Assembly (NCBI RefSeq): GCF_002355655.1
Contig: NZ_AP017569.1
Location: 1,240,001 to 1,304,000 of the forward strand
DNA: 64,000 nucleotides
From: Halorubrum trapanicum
GTDB taxonomy: Archaea; Halobacteriota; Halobacteria; Halobacteriales; Haloferacaceae
Reading direction: 5' to 3'
Shown: positions 57,113-64,000 of the stretch, one piece after another
How positions within the stretch are numbered: position 1 is the stretch's first letter
Layout: the number at the start of each line of letters is the position of its first letter
Program-made: the position numbers and the translations under genes
Notes under the pieces: model-generated
Told to the model about the DNA's origin: nothing
The model's input: only the letters and a program-made list of their open reading frames with translations
The model's database searches: none

Positions 57113-59701
57113 ATGAACAGCGACGACGCGAGGGCTCGTTCCGAGAGCGGTTCCGCCGACGGGGACGGCTCGACGGCATCGACGGACGCGGACCGTTCGG
57201 CGGCATCGACGGACGCGGACCGTTCGGCGGCATCGACGGACGCGGACGCGACCACCGACGGCGGGGTCGCGTCCGACGAGACGGCGGCGGCCTCCAGCGC
57301 CGCCGCGGGCGGCGACGTTCCCGTTTCGGCGTTCCGCGAGGCCGCGGAACGGTTGACCGACGGCGACCTCGGAGCGCGGTTCCCGGCCGAGGAGGCGGAC
57401 GGCGAGGCGGCGGCGCTGGCGGCGACGCTCAACGAGTTCGTCGACGGGGTCGCCGAGACCGTCTCCGCCGTCGACGGCTTCGGCGACGAGGTGGCGGGCG
57501 CGACCGAACACGTCCGGTCGAACGTCGACCGCGCGAAGGCGCAGAGCGACGAGGTGTACGCCGCGGTCGACGACATCGAGGCGGCCGCGACCCGCCAGCG
57601 CGACGACATCGCGGCCGCGACGAGCGAGCTCCAGACCGTCTCGGCCGCCACCGAGGAGGTCGCCGCCTCCGCGGACGAGGTGGCCGAGACCGCGGCCGGC
57701 GTCGCCGAACGGACCGACGAGGGGACCGACGCCGCGACCGCCGCCATCGAGGAGCTCCGCGTCGTCGACGAGCGGACCGAGGAGGCCCTCGAACGGGTCG
57801 AGACGCTCGAGTCGGAGGTCGCGGCGATCGAGGACGTCACCGACCTGATCCAGGACATCGCCGACGAGACGAACATCCTCGCGCTCAACGCGTCGATCGA
57901 GGCCGCCCGCGCCGGCGAGGCCGGCGCCGGCTTCGAGGTGGTCGCCGAGGAGGTCAAGAGCCTCGCCGAGGAGGCGCGGGACGCCACGAGCGAGATCGAG
58001 TCGTCGATCCGGTCGGTGCGCGCCGAGACGGACGCGACCGTCGACGAGATGGCCGAGATGCGCGAGCGCGCCGACGAGGGGATAACCACCGCCGAGGAGG
58101 CGCTGGAGGCGTTCACCGACCTCGCCGCCGACGTCGAGGAGACGACGAGCGGCGTCGAGGAGATCCGCGACGCCACCGACGACCAGGCGACCTCGATCGA
58201 GGCGGTGGTCGACGCGGTCGAGTCGGTCGGCGACCTCGCCGAGGAGACGGCCGCCGACGCCGGCGACGCCACCGCGGTCGCGCACGCGCAGAAGACGTCG
58301 CTTGCGGAGGTGGCGGCCGGGGCGTCGACGCTCGCCGACCGGACCGGCACCCTCGACGACGCGCTCGACGCCTACGACGCGGACGGCACGGCGGCCGACG
58401 ACGCGGTCGTCCTCGACTTCTGGCACGCGTTCGGCGGCCGCAAGGCCCGGCTCCTCGACGAGTTCGCGGCCGAGTTCGCCGCCGAGACTGACGGGATCGC
58501 GGTCCGGCCCTCCTCGAAGGGGAGCTACCGCGGCGTGTTCGAGGCGACGCTCGCGGCGGCGGACCGGGGCGACCCGCCAGCGATCGCGCACCTCTACGAG
58601 ATCGGCACCCAGCGCGCGCTCGACAGCGGGGCGTTCACGCCCGTCGAGCGCCTCCTCGACGCGGGCGGCGCCGGCAGCGTCGGAGGGACCGACGCGGGGG
58701 TCGGGCCGACCGACGCCGCGGGCGGCCCGGGTTCGGGGTTCTCGCCCGACGACCTGCTCGACCCCGTGGCCAACTACTACCGGACCGACGGCGTCCTCCA
58801 CTCGATGCCGTTCAACGCGTCGACGCCCGTGCTGTACTACGACCGCGCGGCGTTCGAGCGCGCCGGGTTGGACCCCGACGACCCGCCGGAGACGTTCGAC
58901 GAGGTCCGCCGCTGCGCGGAGCGGCTCGTCGAGCGCGGCGCGACGGAGACGGGAATCACGTTCGCGACGTACTCGTGGTTCGTCGAGCAGTGGTTCGCCG
59001 AGGCCGGCGAGCCGCTCGTCGACGCCGACAACGGGCGGGGCGGCACGCCGACCGAGAGCCGGCTCGACGGGCCGGTCGGCGAGCGGGTCTACCGCTGGAT
59101 CGCCGACATGGCGGCCGACGGCCTCTACCACGACCCCGGCATCGAGGCCCGCGGGCAGGCCCGCGAGGCGTTCCACGAGGGGCGCGCCGGGATGCTGATC
59201 GGCTCAACCTCCGCGATGGTCGACGTCCGGGAGGGGGCCTCCTTCCCCGTCGGGGTCGGCTACTTCCCGGTCGCGGACGAGCGGCACGGCGTCGTCGTCG
59301 GCGGCGGGTCGCTGTGGGTCGCGGACGGCGCGTCGACGGCCGAGCAGCGCGCGGCCGCGGCGTTCCTCGGCTGGCTCGCGGCGCCGGAGCGGCAGGCGCG
59401 CTGGCACCGCGAGACCGGCTACTTCCCGGTCCACGAGGGCGCGGTCGACCGGCTCGACCGCGACGGGTGGTTCGACGAGAACCCCGGTTACCGCACCGCG
59501 ATAAACCAGTTGCTCGACGCCGAGGACGCGGTCGCCACGACCGGCGCCCGGATCGGCCCGTTCGATACGGTCCGGACGCTCGTCGCCGAGGCGTCCGTCG
59601 ACGCCCGCGAGCACGGGGTCGACTCCGCGGTCGAACGGCTCGCCGACAGCACCGCCCTGCAGCTCGAACGGTACGCCGAGGAGCGCGCCGACGGCTCGTA
59701 G
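57113..59701 (+). CDS. Soluble methyl-accepting-type transducer fused to a UgpB-like solute-binding domain
   Basis: An 862-residue protein with no signal peptide or membrane helix. A low-complexity start has three STDADRSAA-type repeats (residues 20-47). Residues 75-430 form an MCP signalling coil with the hairpin tip LIQDIADETNILALNASIEA and GAGFEVVAEEVKSLAEEARD, plus a HAMP-like start. From about residue 437 the sequence becomes a sugar/glycerol-phosphate-binding protein (VVLDFWHAFGGRKARLLDEF; GDPPAIAHLYEIGTQRALDS; LHSMPFNASTPVLYYDRAAF) to the end. MCPs drive the CheA kinase; binding proteins normally sit outside the cell. Here both parts should be cytoplasmic, so it may sense an internal phosphorylated sugar. 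The gene stands alone. Confidence 0.85.
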   Translation: MNSDDARARSESGSADGDGSTASTDADRSAASTDADRSAASTDADATTDGGVASDETAAASSAAAGGDVPVSAFREAAERLTDGDLGARFPAEEADGEAAALAATLNEFVDGVAETVSAVDGFGDEVAGATEHVRSNVDRAKAQSDEVYAAVDDIEAAATRQRDDIAAATSELQTVSAATEEVAASADEVAETAAGVAERTDEGTDAATAAIEELRVVDERTEEALERVETLESEVAAIEDVTDLIQDIADETNILALNASIEAARAGEAGAGFEVVAEEVKSLAEEARDATSEIESSIRSVRAETDATVDEMAEMRERADEGITTAEEALEAFTDLAADVEETTSGVEEIRDATDDQATSIEAVVDAVESVGDLAEETAADAGDATAVAHAQKTSLAEVAAGASTLADRTGTLDDALDAYDADGTAADDAVVLDFWHAFGGRKARLLDEFAAEFAAETDGIAVRPSSKGSYRGVFEATLAAADRGDPPAIAHLYEIGTQRALDSGAFTPVERLLDAGGAGSVGGTDAGVGPTDAAGGPGSGFSPDDLLDPVANYYRTDGVLHSMPFNASTPVLYYDRAAFERAGLDPDDPPETFDEVRRCAERLVERGATETGITFATYSWFVEQWFAEAGEPLVDADNGRGGTPTESRLDGPVGERVYRWIADMAADGLYHDPGIEARGQAREAFHEGRAGMLIGSTSAMVDVREGASFPVGVGYFPVADERHGVVVGGGSLWVADGASTAEQRAAAAFLGWLAAPERQARWHRETGYFPVHEGAVDRLDRDGWFDENPGYRTAINQLLDAEDAVATTGARIGPFDTVRTLVAEASVDAREHGVDSAVERLADSTALQLERYAEERADGS

Positions 59702-59762
59702 CGTCGCCGCCGATATGGGGAAGCTGCCGACCCCGCGGAACCGAAACCGACCGCTCGGCCGT

Positions 59763-60377
59763 TCAGCGCTCCCGACGCGTCCACTCGCGCAGCGTGAACC
59801 GGTCGTACGCCGTCTCCGCCGCGATCTCCCACTCGCTCTCGTCCCACTCGGGGTAGTACGTGTCCCCCTCGTAGACGCCGTCGACGTGGCTGAGGACCAT
59901 CCCGTCGAGGTGCGGCTGGAACAGCTCGTAGATCCCGCCCCCGCCGAGGACGTAGACGGGGTCGTCGGTCCCGCCGGCGGTGTCGGTCCCGCCGGGGTCC
60001 GTCGACTCCTCGGGTATCGGATCCGCCTCGGCGGCGACCCGGTCCGCGTCGGCGCCCGCTCCGGCCGCCTCGGCGTCCGCCGTCGGGGCGGCCGTTCCGA
60101 CGAGGTCGCGGGCCAGGTCGATCGCCGTCTCGACGTCGTTCGCGACGACCGCGGTCGGGGCGTCCACCGCCTCGACGCTCCGGCTCACGACGATCTGCCG
60201 GCTGCCGGGGAGGTCGTCGCGCATCGAGTCGAAGGTGCGGCGGCCGAGGATTACCGGCGAGCCCGCGACGCGCTCGCGGTACTGCCGAACGTCCGCCTCG
60301 ATGTGGGGCCACGGTACCTCCCCCTCGTTCCCGATCACCCGGTTCTCCGCGAGCGCGGCGACGCTGACGAGTCTCAC
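59763..60377 (-). CDS. folA: Dihydrofolate reductase with a low-complexity insert
   Basis: Begins with a GTG at 60377 (204 residues; typical haloarchaeal forms have about 160). The start [20 protein letters not shown] holds the active-site segment, then [20 protein letters not shown] (NADPH binding) and [20 protein letters not shown]. Between about residues 99 and 143 lies an Ala/Asp/Gly-rich insert ([20 protein letters not shown]) before the GGGGIYE loop. It makes tetrahydrofolate. Active-site pieces are intact, so the insert is probably a tolerated surface loop. Confidence 0.88.
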   Translation of the reverse strand: MRLVSVAALAENRVIGNEGEVPWPHIEADVRQYRERVAGSPVILGRRTFDSMRDDLPGSRQIVVSRSVEAVDAPTAVVANDVETAIDLARDLVGTAAPTADAEAAGAGADADRVAAEADPIPEESTDPGGTDTAGGTDDPVYVLGGGGIYELFQPHLDGMVLSHVDGVYEGDTYYPEWDESEWEIAAETAYDRFTLREWTRRER

Positions 60378-60483
60378 GGGTCGGATACGGGACGGAGGGG
60401 CAAAAGCGGCGCGTCGGGTTCGGGGGTCGAGGCCGGACGGGCGAGCGGACTCGGCCGCCGGAACCCGACAGGGGAGGGAGGCC

Positions 60484-61542
60484 TCAGCCGTCGAGGCCGA
60501 GCAGGTCGAACGGGTAGCCGTTGTCCAGTTCGTCGGCGCGCTCGTAGACGACGCGCGCGGCCGCCACGTCCTGGATCGCGAGCCCGGTCGAGTCGAAGAC
60601 GCTGACGCCGCGCACGCCGTCGGCGTCGGCCGGCGTCCCGGGGGTGCCCGGACGGCCCGCACGGCGGCCGACGACGATCTCGCCGATCTCGCCGTAGATG
60701 TCGTCGTCGGTGAGCGTCCCCGCGGCGTAGGGGACGTTGATCTCGCCGGAGTGGGTGCACTGCTCGTGGTCGTCGATGACGACGGTGGCGTCGAGGAGGA
60801 GTTCGTCCGCGAGCTCGTGTTTCCCCGCCGCGTCCGCGCCCATCGCGTTAATGTGGGTGTGTTCGCCCACGTCGTCGGGGCCGACGATCGGGTCCTCGAC
60901 GGGCGTCACCGTCGAGAGCACGTCGCAGTGGCCGGCCTCGGCGACCGAGCCCGCGCGCACGTCGAACCGGTCCTCGAAGGCGTCGACGAAGTCGGCGACG
61001 CGCTCCTCGTCGAGGTCGCTCACGACGACCTCCTCGATGTCTCGCACCGTCGAGATCGCCTCCAGCTGCGTGTACGACTGGACGCCCGCGCCGACGATCC
61101 CCAGGCTCGTCGCGTCGGGGACCGCGAGGTGGTCGGTCGCGACCGCGGCGGCCGCGCCGGTGCGTTTCATCGTCAGCGTCGTCCCGTCGAGGACCGCGAG
61201 CGGGAACGCCGTCTCCGGGTCCGAGTAGATCATCGTCCCCATCACCGTCGGGAGGTCGTGGTCGGCGGGGTTGTCGGTGTGAACGTTCACCCACTTGATC
61301 CCGGCCGCGTCCCAGCCGTCGCCGGTCGCGGTCTCCTCGGCGACGTCCTCCTCGCGCACGTCGAGGTACGCCGGCATCGACCGGAAGTCGCCGTTGTACT
61401 CGGGGAGGTCGATGTACGACTTCGCCGGCATCTTGGCGTCGCCGCGCTCGTAGGCCGTGAACGCGCCGCGGACCGCGTCGATCACGCGGTCCATCTCGGC
61501 GTTCTCGTCGACGTCGTCCGCGTTGAGAAGCAGCGTCTGCAT
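60484..61542 (-). CDS. Ornithine cyclodeaminase/alanine dehydrogenase family enzyme
   Basis: A 352-residue protein. The substrate region has [20 protein letters not shown] and [20 protein letters not shown]; the NAD-binding fold begins [20 protein letters not shown], with [20 protein letters not shown] and [20 protein letters not shown]. Members of this family act on ornithine, alanine or related amino acids. The archaeal form in Archaeoglobus is an alanine dehydrogenase; the substrate here is unproven. It lies between DHFR and glycerate kinase on the same strand with small gaps, so read-through is possible. Confidence 0.88.
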   Translation of the reverse strand: MQTLLLNADDVDENAEMDRVIDAVRGAFTAYERGDAKMPAKSYIDLPEYNGDFRSMPAYLDVREEDVAEETATGDGWDAAGIKWVNVHTDNPADHDLPTVMGTMIYSDPETAFPLAVLDGTTLTMKRTGAAAAVATDHLAVPDATSLGIVGAGVQSYTQLEAISTVRDIEEVVVSDLDEERVADFVDAFEDRFDVRAGSVAEAGHCDVLSTVTPVEDPIVGPDDVGEHTHINAMGADAAGKHELADELLLDATVVIDDHEQCTHSGEINVPYAAGTLTDDDIYGEIGEIVVGRRAGRPGTPGTPADADGVRGVSVFDSTGLAIQDVAAARVVYERADELDNGYPFDLLGLDG

Positions 61543-61562
61543 GTCGCAGAATTTGCCAGCCG

Positions 61563-63092
61563 CTACTTAGTGTCTTCCGAAGACGCGCCGGGGCCTTCCG
61601 AACGGGCGTCGGGACTCGCCGAACGGGCGTCGCGCTCGGCGACCACGATCGCCCGCAGGTCGTTGACGTTCGTCCCGGTCGGCCCGGTCCGGAGCAGCGC
61701 GCCAGCCGCGTCGAGCGCCGGGTACGCGTCGTTCGCGTCGAGGGCGTCCACGGCCGCCTCGCGGGCCAGCGGGCTCCCGGTGTCGCCGTCACCGTCGCCG
61801 CCGTCGGAGCCCCCCCCAACGAGGCGGTCGTCGACCAGCGCCCCCGCGGCGTCCGTGGCGCCGTCGATCCCGTCGGTGTCGACGCTCGCGACGGCGACCG
61901 CGGCCGCGTCGCCGGTCCCCACGCCGATCGCCCCCGCGCCGCCGAGTTCGACCGCGGCCGACAGCGCGAACTCCTGATTCGGGCCGCCCGCGCCGGCGTC
62001 GTCGCCGAGCGTCACCGTCACCTCGCCGGCCGAGAGGAGGACCGCGGGCGGTTCGACCGGCTCGCCGGCCGCGCGGCACTCCTCGGCGACCGCCGCGTGC
62101 GTCTTCGCCGCCTCGCGCGCCTCGCCGCGCACCCGCGAGGAGAGGACGAGCGGCTCGTACCCGCGCGCCGCGGCGACCTCCCGAGCGGCGCCGAGGGCGG
62201 TGCGCGCGCTCGCGACGATCCGGACGTCGACGCCGTCGCCGTCGAACGGGGGATCGCCCGGTCCCGGGGTCTCCGCGAGGTCGCCCACGGCGCCGCGTTC
62301 CAGCCGGTCGGTGACGGCCGCCGGCGCGTCGATCCCGTGTCGGTCGAGGACCGCGAGCGCGTCCGCGTAGGTCGTCGGATCGGGCGACAGCGGGCCGCTC
62401 GCGATCACGGCCGGGTCGTCGCCGGTCACGTCGCTTATCGCGAGCCCGAGGACGTCGGCGGGCGCGGCCGCCCGCGCCAGCCGCCCGCCCTTCACCGCCG
62501 AGAGGTGCTTTCGGACCGCGTTGATCTCGTCGATGGCCGCGCCGCTCGCCAGCAGCGCCTCGGTCGTCTCGCGGAGGTCGGCGAGTCCGATCCCCTCGGC
62601 GGGCGCGGCCAGCAGCGCGCTCCCGCCGCCGGTGAGCAGCCCGACCACGAGGTCGTCCGCGCCGGCGTCGGCCGCGACCTCGCGGACTTCTCGGGCGCTC
62701 TCGACGCCCGCCTCGCTCGGGGTGGGGTGGTCGCCGGGGAGGACCGAGATGCGATCGGTGTCGGTCGGGTCGTCCGTGACGACCGCGCCGCCGTCGATTC
62801 GGTCGCCGAGGAGCTCCTCGACCGCGGCCGCGAAGTGGCCCGCCGCGTTGCCCGCGCCGACGACGAGGGCGCGGTCGTAGGTAGCGAGGTCGTAGGTGGC
62901 CGTTGCGTCGTCGACGCCGGTGACCGTCAGGACGCCGTCGTCGAGGGAGAGGGCGTCCGCGACGACGCGTTCAGGGTGCGCGGCCTCGATCCCCGCGGTG
63001 ACGCAGTCGAGCGCGAGCTCGCGGGCCGGGTCGCTCGCGTGTCGCTCGCGCTCGGCGACGGTCACGGCGGTGTCGGCGGACTGATCGGGCAT
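61563..63092 (-). CDS. Glycerate 2-kinase (MOFRL/DUF4147 type)
   Basis: A 509-residue protein. The N-terminal part includes LVVGAGNAAGHFAAAVEELL, GDHPTPSEAGVESAREVREV and VGLLTGGGSALLAAPAEGIG, then EINAVRKHLSAVKGGRLARA, typical of MOFRL glycerate kinases. The C-terminal MOFRL domain has PNQEFALSAAVELGGAGAIG. A Gly/Asp stretch (GGGSDGGDGDGDTGS) lies in the C-terminal half. It phosphorylates glycerate to 2-phosphoglycerate in modified sugar breakdown or glycerol use. It ends 20 nt before the start of the cyclodeaminase-like gene. Confidence 0.88.
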   Translation of the reverse strand: MPDQSADTAVTVAERERHASDPARELALDCVTAGIEAAHPERVVADALSLDDGVLTVTGVDDATATYDLATYDRALVVGAGNAAGHFAAAVEELLGDRIDGGAVVTDDPTDTDRISVLPGDHPTPSEAGVESAREVREVAADAGADDLVVGLLTGGGSALLAAPAEGIGLADLRETTEALLASGAAIDEINAVRKHLSAVKGGRLARAAAPADVLGLAISDVTGDDPAVIASGPLSPDPTTYADALAVLDRHGIDAPAAVTDRLERGAVGDLAETPGPGDPPFDGDGVDVRIVASARTALGAAREVAAARGYEPLVLSSRVRGEAREAAKTHAAVAEECRAAGEPVEPPAVLLSAGEVTVTLGDDAGAGGPNQEFALSAAVELGGAGAIGVGTGDAAAVAVASVDTDGIDGATDAAGALVDDRLVGGGSDGGDGDGDTGSPLAREAAVDALDANDAYPALDAAGALLRTGPTGTNVNDLRAIVVAERDARSASPDARSEGPGASSEDTK

Positions 63093-63144
63093 CGGTTGGG
63101 TCGCCTCGCTCGGGATGCGCGCCGGCGCCCCAAGAGCGTTCTGG

Positions 63145-63490
63145 CGTTATAAATAGTTGCTACCAGACTGACGGACGACACCGTCAAAGCCCCAGTCGCT
63201 CGGCTCTACGTATTTACTTATAAATCTCCGATCGACACGGCCACCGCCGAAGCCCCAGTCGCGAGGCGGGCGCACGCTCGTTGCGTTCCTCGCTCAGTCG
63301 CTGACGCTCCTTCGCTGCGGTACTTACGTCCCCTGCGCCCGCCTCGCGACTGCCCCTTCGAGTCCCACCCGACCGCACAGCACCGCAGCCTCACACCTCC
63401 CCAGCCTCGTCGCTGGCGCCGACGGCGCCAGCGACTCCCTCGCGCGGACGACTCGCGCCCTGTCGGGCGCTCGTCGGCGCGCGCCACCGC
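63145..63490 (-). repeat. Dispersed structured element, copy D (-): helices P1-P3 and two tail units
   Basis: Read on the minus strand it starts near GGTGGCGCGCGCC (about 63488-63476), just after a perfect CTTTTATAAAAG (63496-63507). P1 pairs 63455-63460 with 63465-63470 around the same 4-nt loop as copy B. P2 is 12 bp (63409-63420 with 63424-63435) and P3 19 bp perfect (63334-63352 with 63256-63274). The conserved block reads GGGACTCGAAGGGGCAG. Tail units are centred on 63257 and 63194, each followed by a TATAA-type box. It fills the 490-bp gap between glycerate kinase and the permease gene. Confidence 0.7.
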
Positions 63491-63582
63491 ATCCTCTTTT
63501 ATAAAAGCCGCAGCGCTCGCCCGTGGGTATCTATAAGCTCAAAAGGCGGTGTGCGGAAATATCACGCGGCTCGTCGGCCGTT

Positions 63583-64000
63583 TTAGAGGATGACGCCGCG
63601 CGTCTGGAGCACGTAGTAGGCCGCGAGCAGCGCCGCGATGACGTACTGCCCGAGCGCGACCTCGTCGTACTCGCCGACCGCGACCTTGATCAGCGGGTAG
63701 GCGACGATGCCGGCCGCGAGCCCGTCGGCGATGGAGTAGGCGAACGGCATCACGGTGACCGTGAGCCCCGCGGAGACGGCCCACGCCGGGTCCGTCCAGT
63801 CGACCTCGACGAGCCCCTGGAGCATCATCACGCCGACGACGATCAGCGCGATGAAGGAGGCGTACGCCGGGATCGCGGCCACGAGCGGGATCAGGACGAG
63901 CGACGCGAGGAAGAGCAGCGCGACGACCAGCGCCGTCAGGCCGGTCCGGCCGCCCTCCTCGACGCCGGTCGACGACTCGATGTACGTCGTCACCGTGGAG
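63583..64000 (-). CDS. NCS2-family (AzgA-like) nucleobase permease, C-terminal part
   Basis: Only the last 139 or so codons are inside the window; the 5' end lies beyond 64000. VTTYIESSTGVEEGGRTGLT is the conserved TM10-region motif of purine permeases of the AzgA subfamily, followed by four to five membrane helices (VVALLFLASLVLIPLVAAIP; FIALIVVGVMMLQGLV; YVIAALLAAYYVLQTRG). It imports purines or guanine/hypoxanthine, driven by protons or sodium. Nothing suggests a break in the part that is visible. Confidence 0.88.
   Translation of the reverse strand, partial: STVTTYIESSTGVEEGGRTGLTALVVALLFLASLVLIPLVAAIPAYASFIALIVVGVMMLQGLVEVDWTDPAWAVSAGLTVTVMPFAYSIADGLAAGIVAYPLIKVAVGEYDEVALGQYVIAALLAAYYVLQTRGVIL

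Noticed and set aside
57083-59176. A 697-codon minus-strand frame opposite the MCP fusion gene
   Set aside because: The + strand protein has clear MCP and binding-protein motifs throughout; the antisense frame has none.

Overview
The window comes from a haloarchaeon, most likely Halorubrum or a close relative (class Halobacteria). The evidence is very high GC, acidic proteins, an S-layer glycoprotein with a PGF-CTERM anchor, a SAMP2-type ubiquitin-like modifier, TFB, NreA, HTH_10 regulators, Tat lipoproteins and many leaderless TATA-type promoters. The genus is an inference from overall resemblance; no marker gene was compared.

Layout. (1) 1-5.4 kb is an accessory island: a truncated archaeal ATPase, then a row of toxin-antitoxin genes (winged-helix/PemK, two UPF0175 copies, an orphan ribbon-helix-helix protein, DUF433/DUF5615, a MntA-type nucleotidyltransferase with a shifted 3' end, AbrB/PIN). 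(2) 5.4-16.1 kb is a lower-GC cell-surface block: a homing-endonuclease-associated-repeat protein, the S-layer glycoprotein with a structured upstream region, a TetR regulator divergent from a COG1361 surface protein plus RND exporter operon, and a Tat lipoprotein. (3) 16.2-18.8 kb holds a decayed TnpB, an orphan antitoxin and small regulators, including a divergent HTH_10/HTH pair. (4) 19-28.5 kb is mainly housekeeping: a PAS kinase, ADP-forming acyl-CoA synthetase with a phosphotransacetylase-like partner, DUF373, a lipoprotein and a radical SAM enzyme. (5) 29-36.8 kb carries a rubredoxin-like protein, NreA, TFB, RNase HI, a PadR regulator (RosR-like), pyrophosphatase and an HTH regulator. 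(6) 36.9-39.4 kb is an AT-rich patch with a 43-residue membrane peptide converging on a CHAT-type protease. (7) 39.5-49 kb has an aspartoacylase-like protein, threonine synthase, PanE, a CBS protein, glycyl-tRNA synthetase, a CTP-dependent kinase-like membrane protein, tRNA-Ser(CGA), MoxR, a 582-bp inverted-repeat-bounded insertion and PyrE. (8) 49-64 kb has a large sensor kinase, GatB, SAMP2 with a tail, GNAT, FtsJ/RlmE, an unusual MCP/solute-binding fusion, DHFR, an ornithine-cyclodeaminase-like enzyme, glycerate kinase and a truncated NCS2 permease.

The most striking unexplained structure is a dispersed element of about 350-430 bp present four times (28.57-29.00 kb +, 29.41-29.80 kb -, 54.33-54.72 kb +, 63.15-63.49 kb -). 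All four keep conserved single-stranded blocks, and three helices whose sequences differ between copies but stay complementary. Each copy ends in two or three units of a short TTTATAA-spaced repeat. The pattern looks like a structured RNA, or a mobile non-coding element with RNA-like folding, that I do not recognise. Other candidates for new biology are the CHAT protease with its mini-membrane peptide, the soluble MCP fused to a sugar-binding-protein domain, a SAMP2 precursor with residues beyond its diglycine, and a cargo-bearing miniature insertion beside pyrE.

All calls come from reading the sequence. No database search or folding program was run, so family names are recognition calls and confidence values reflect that.
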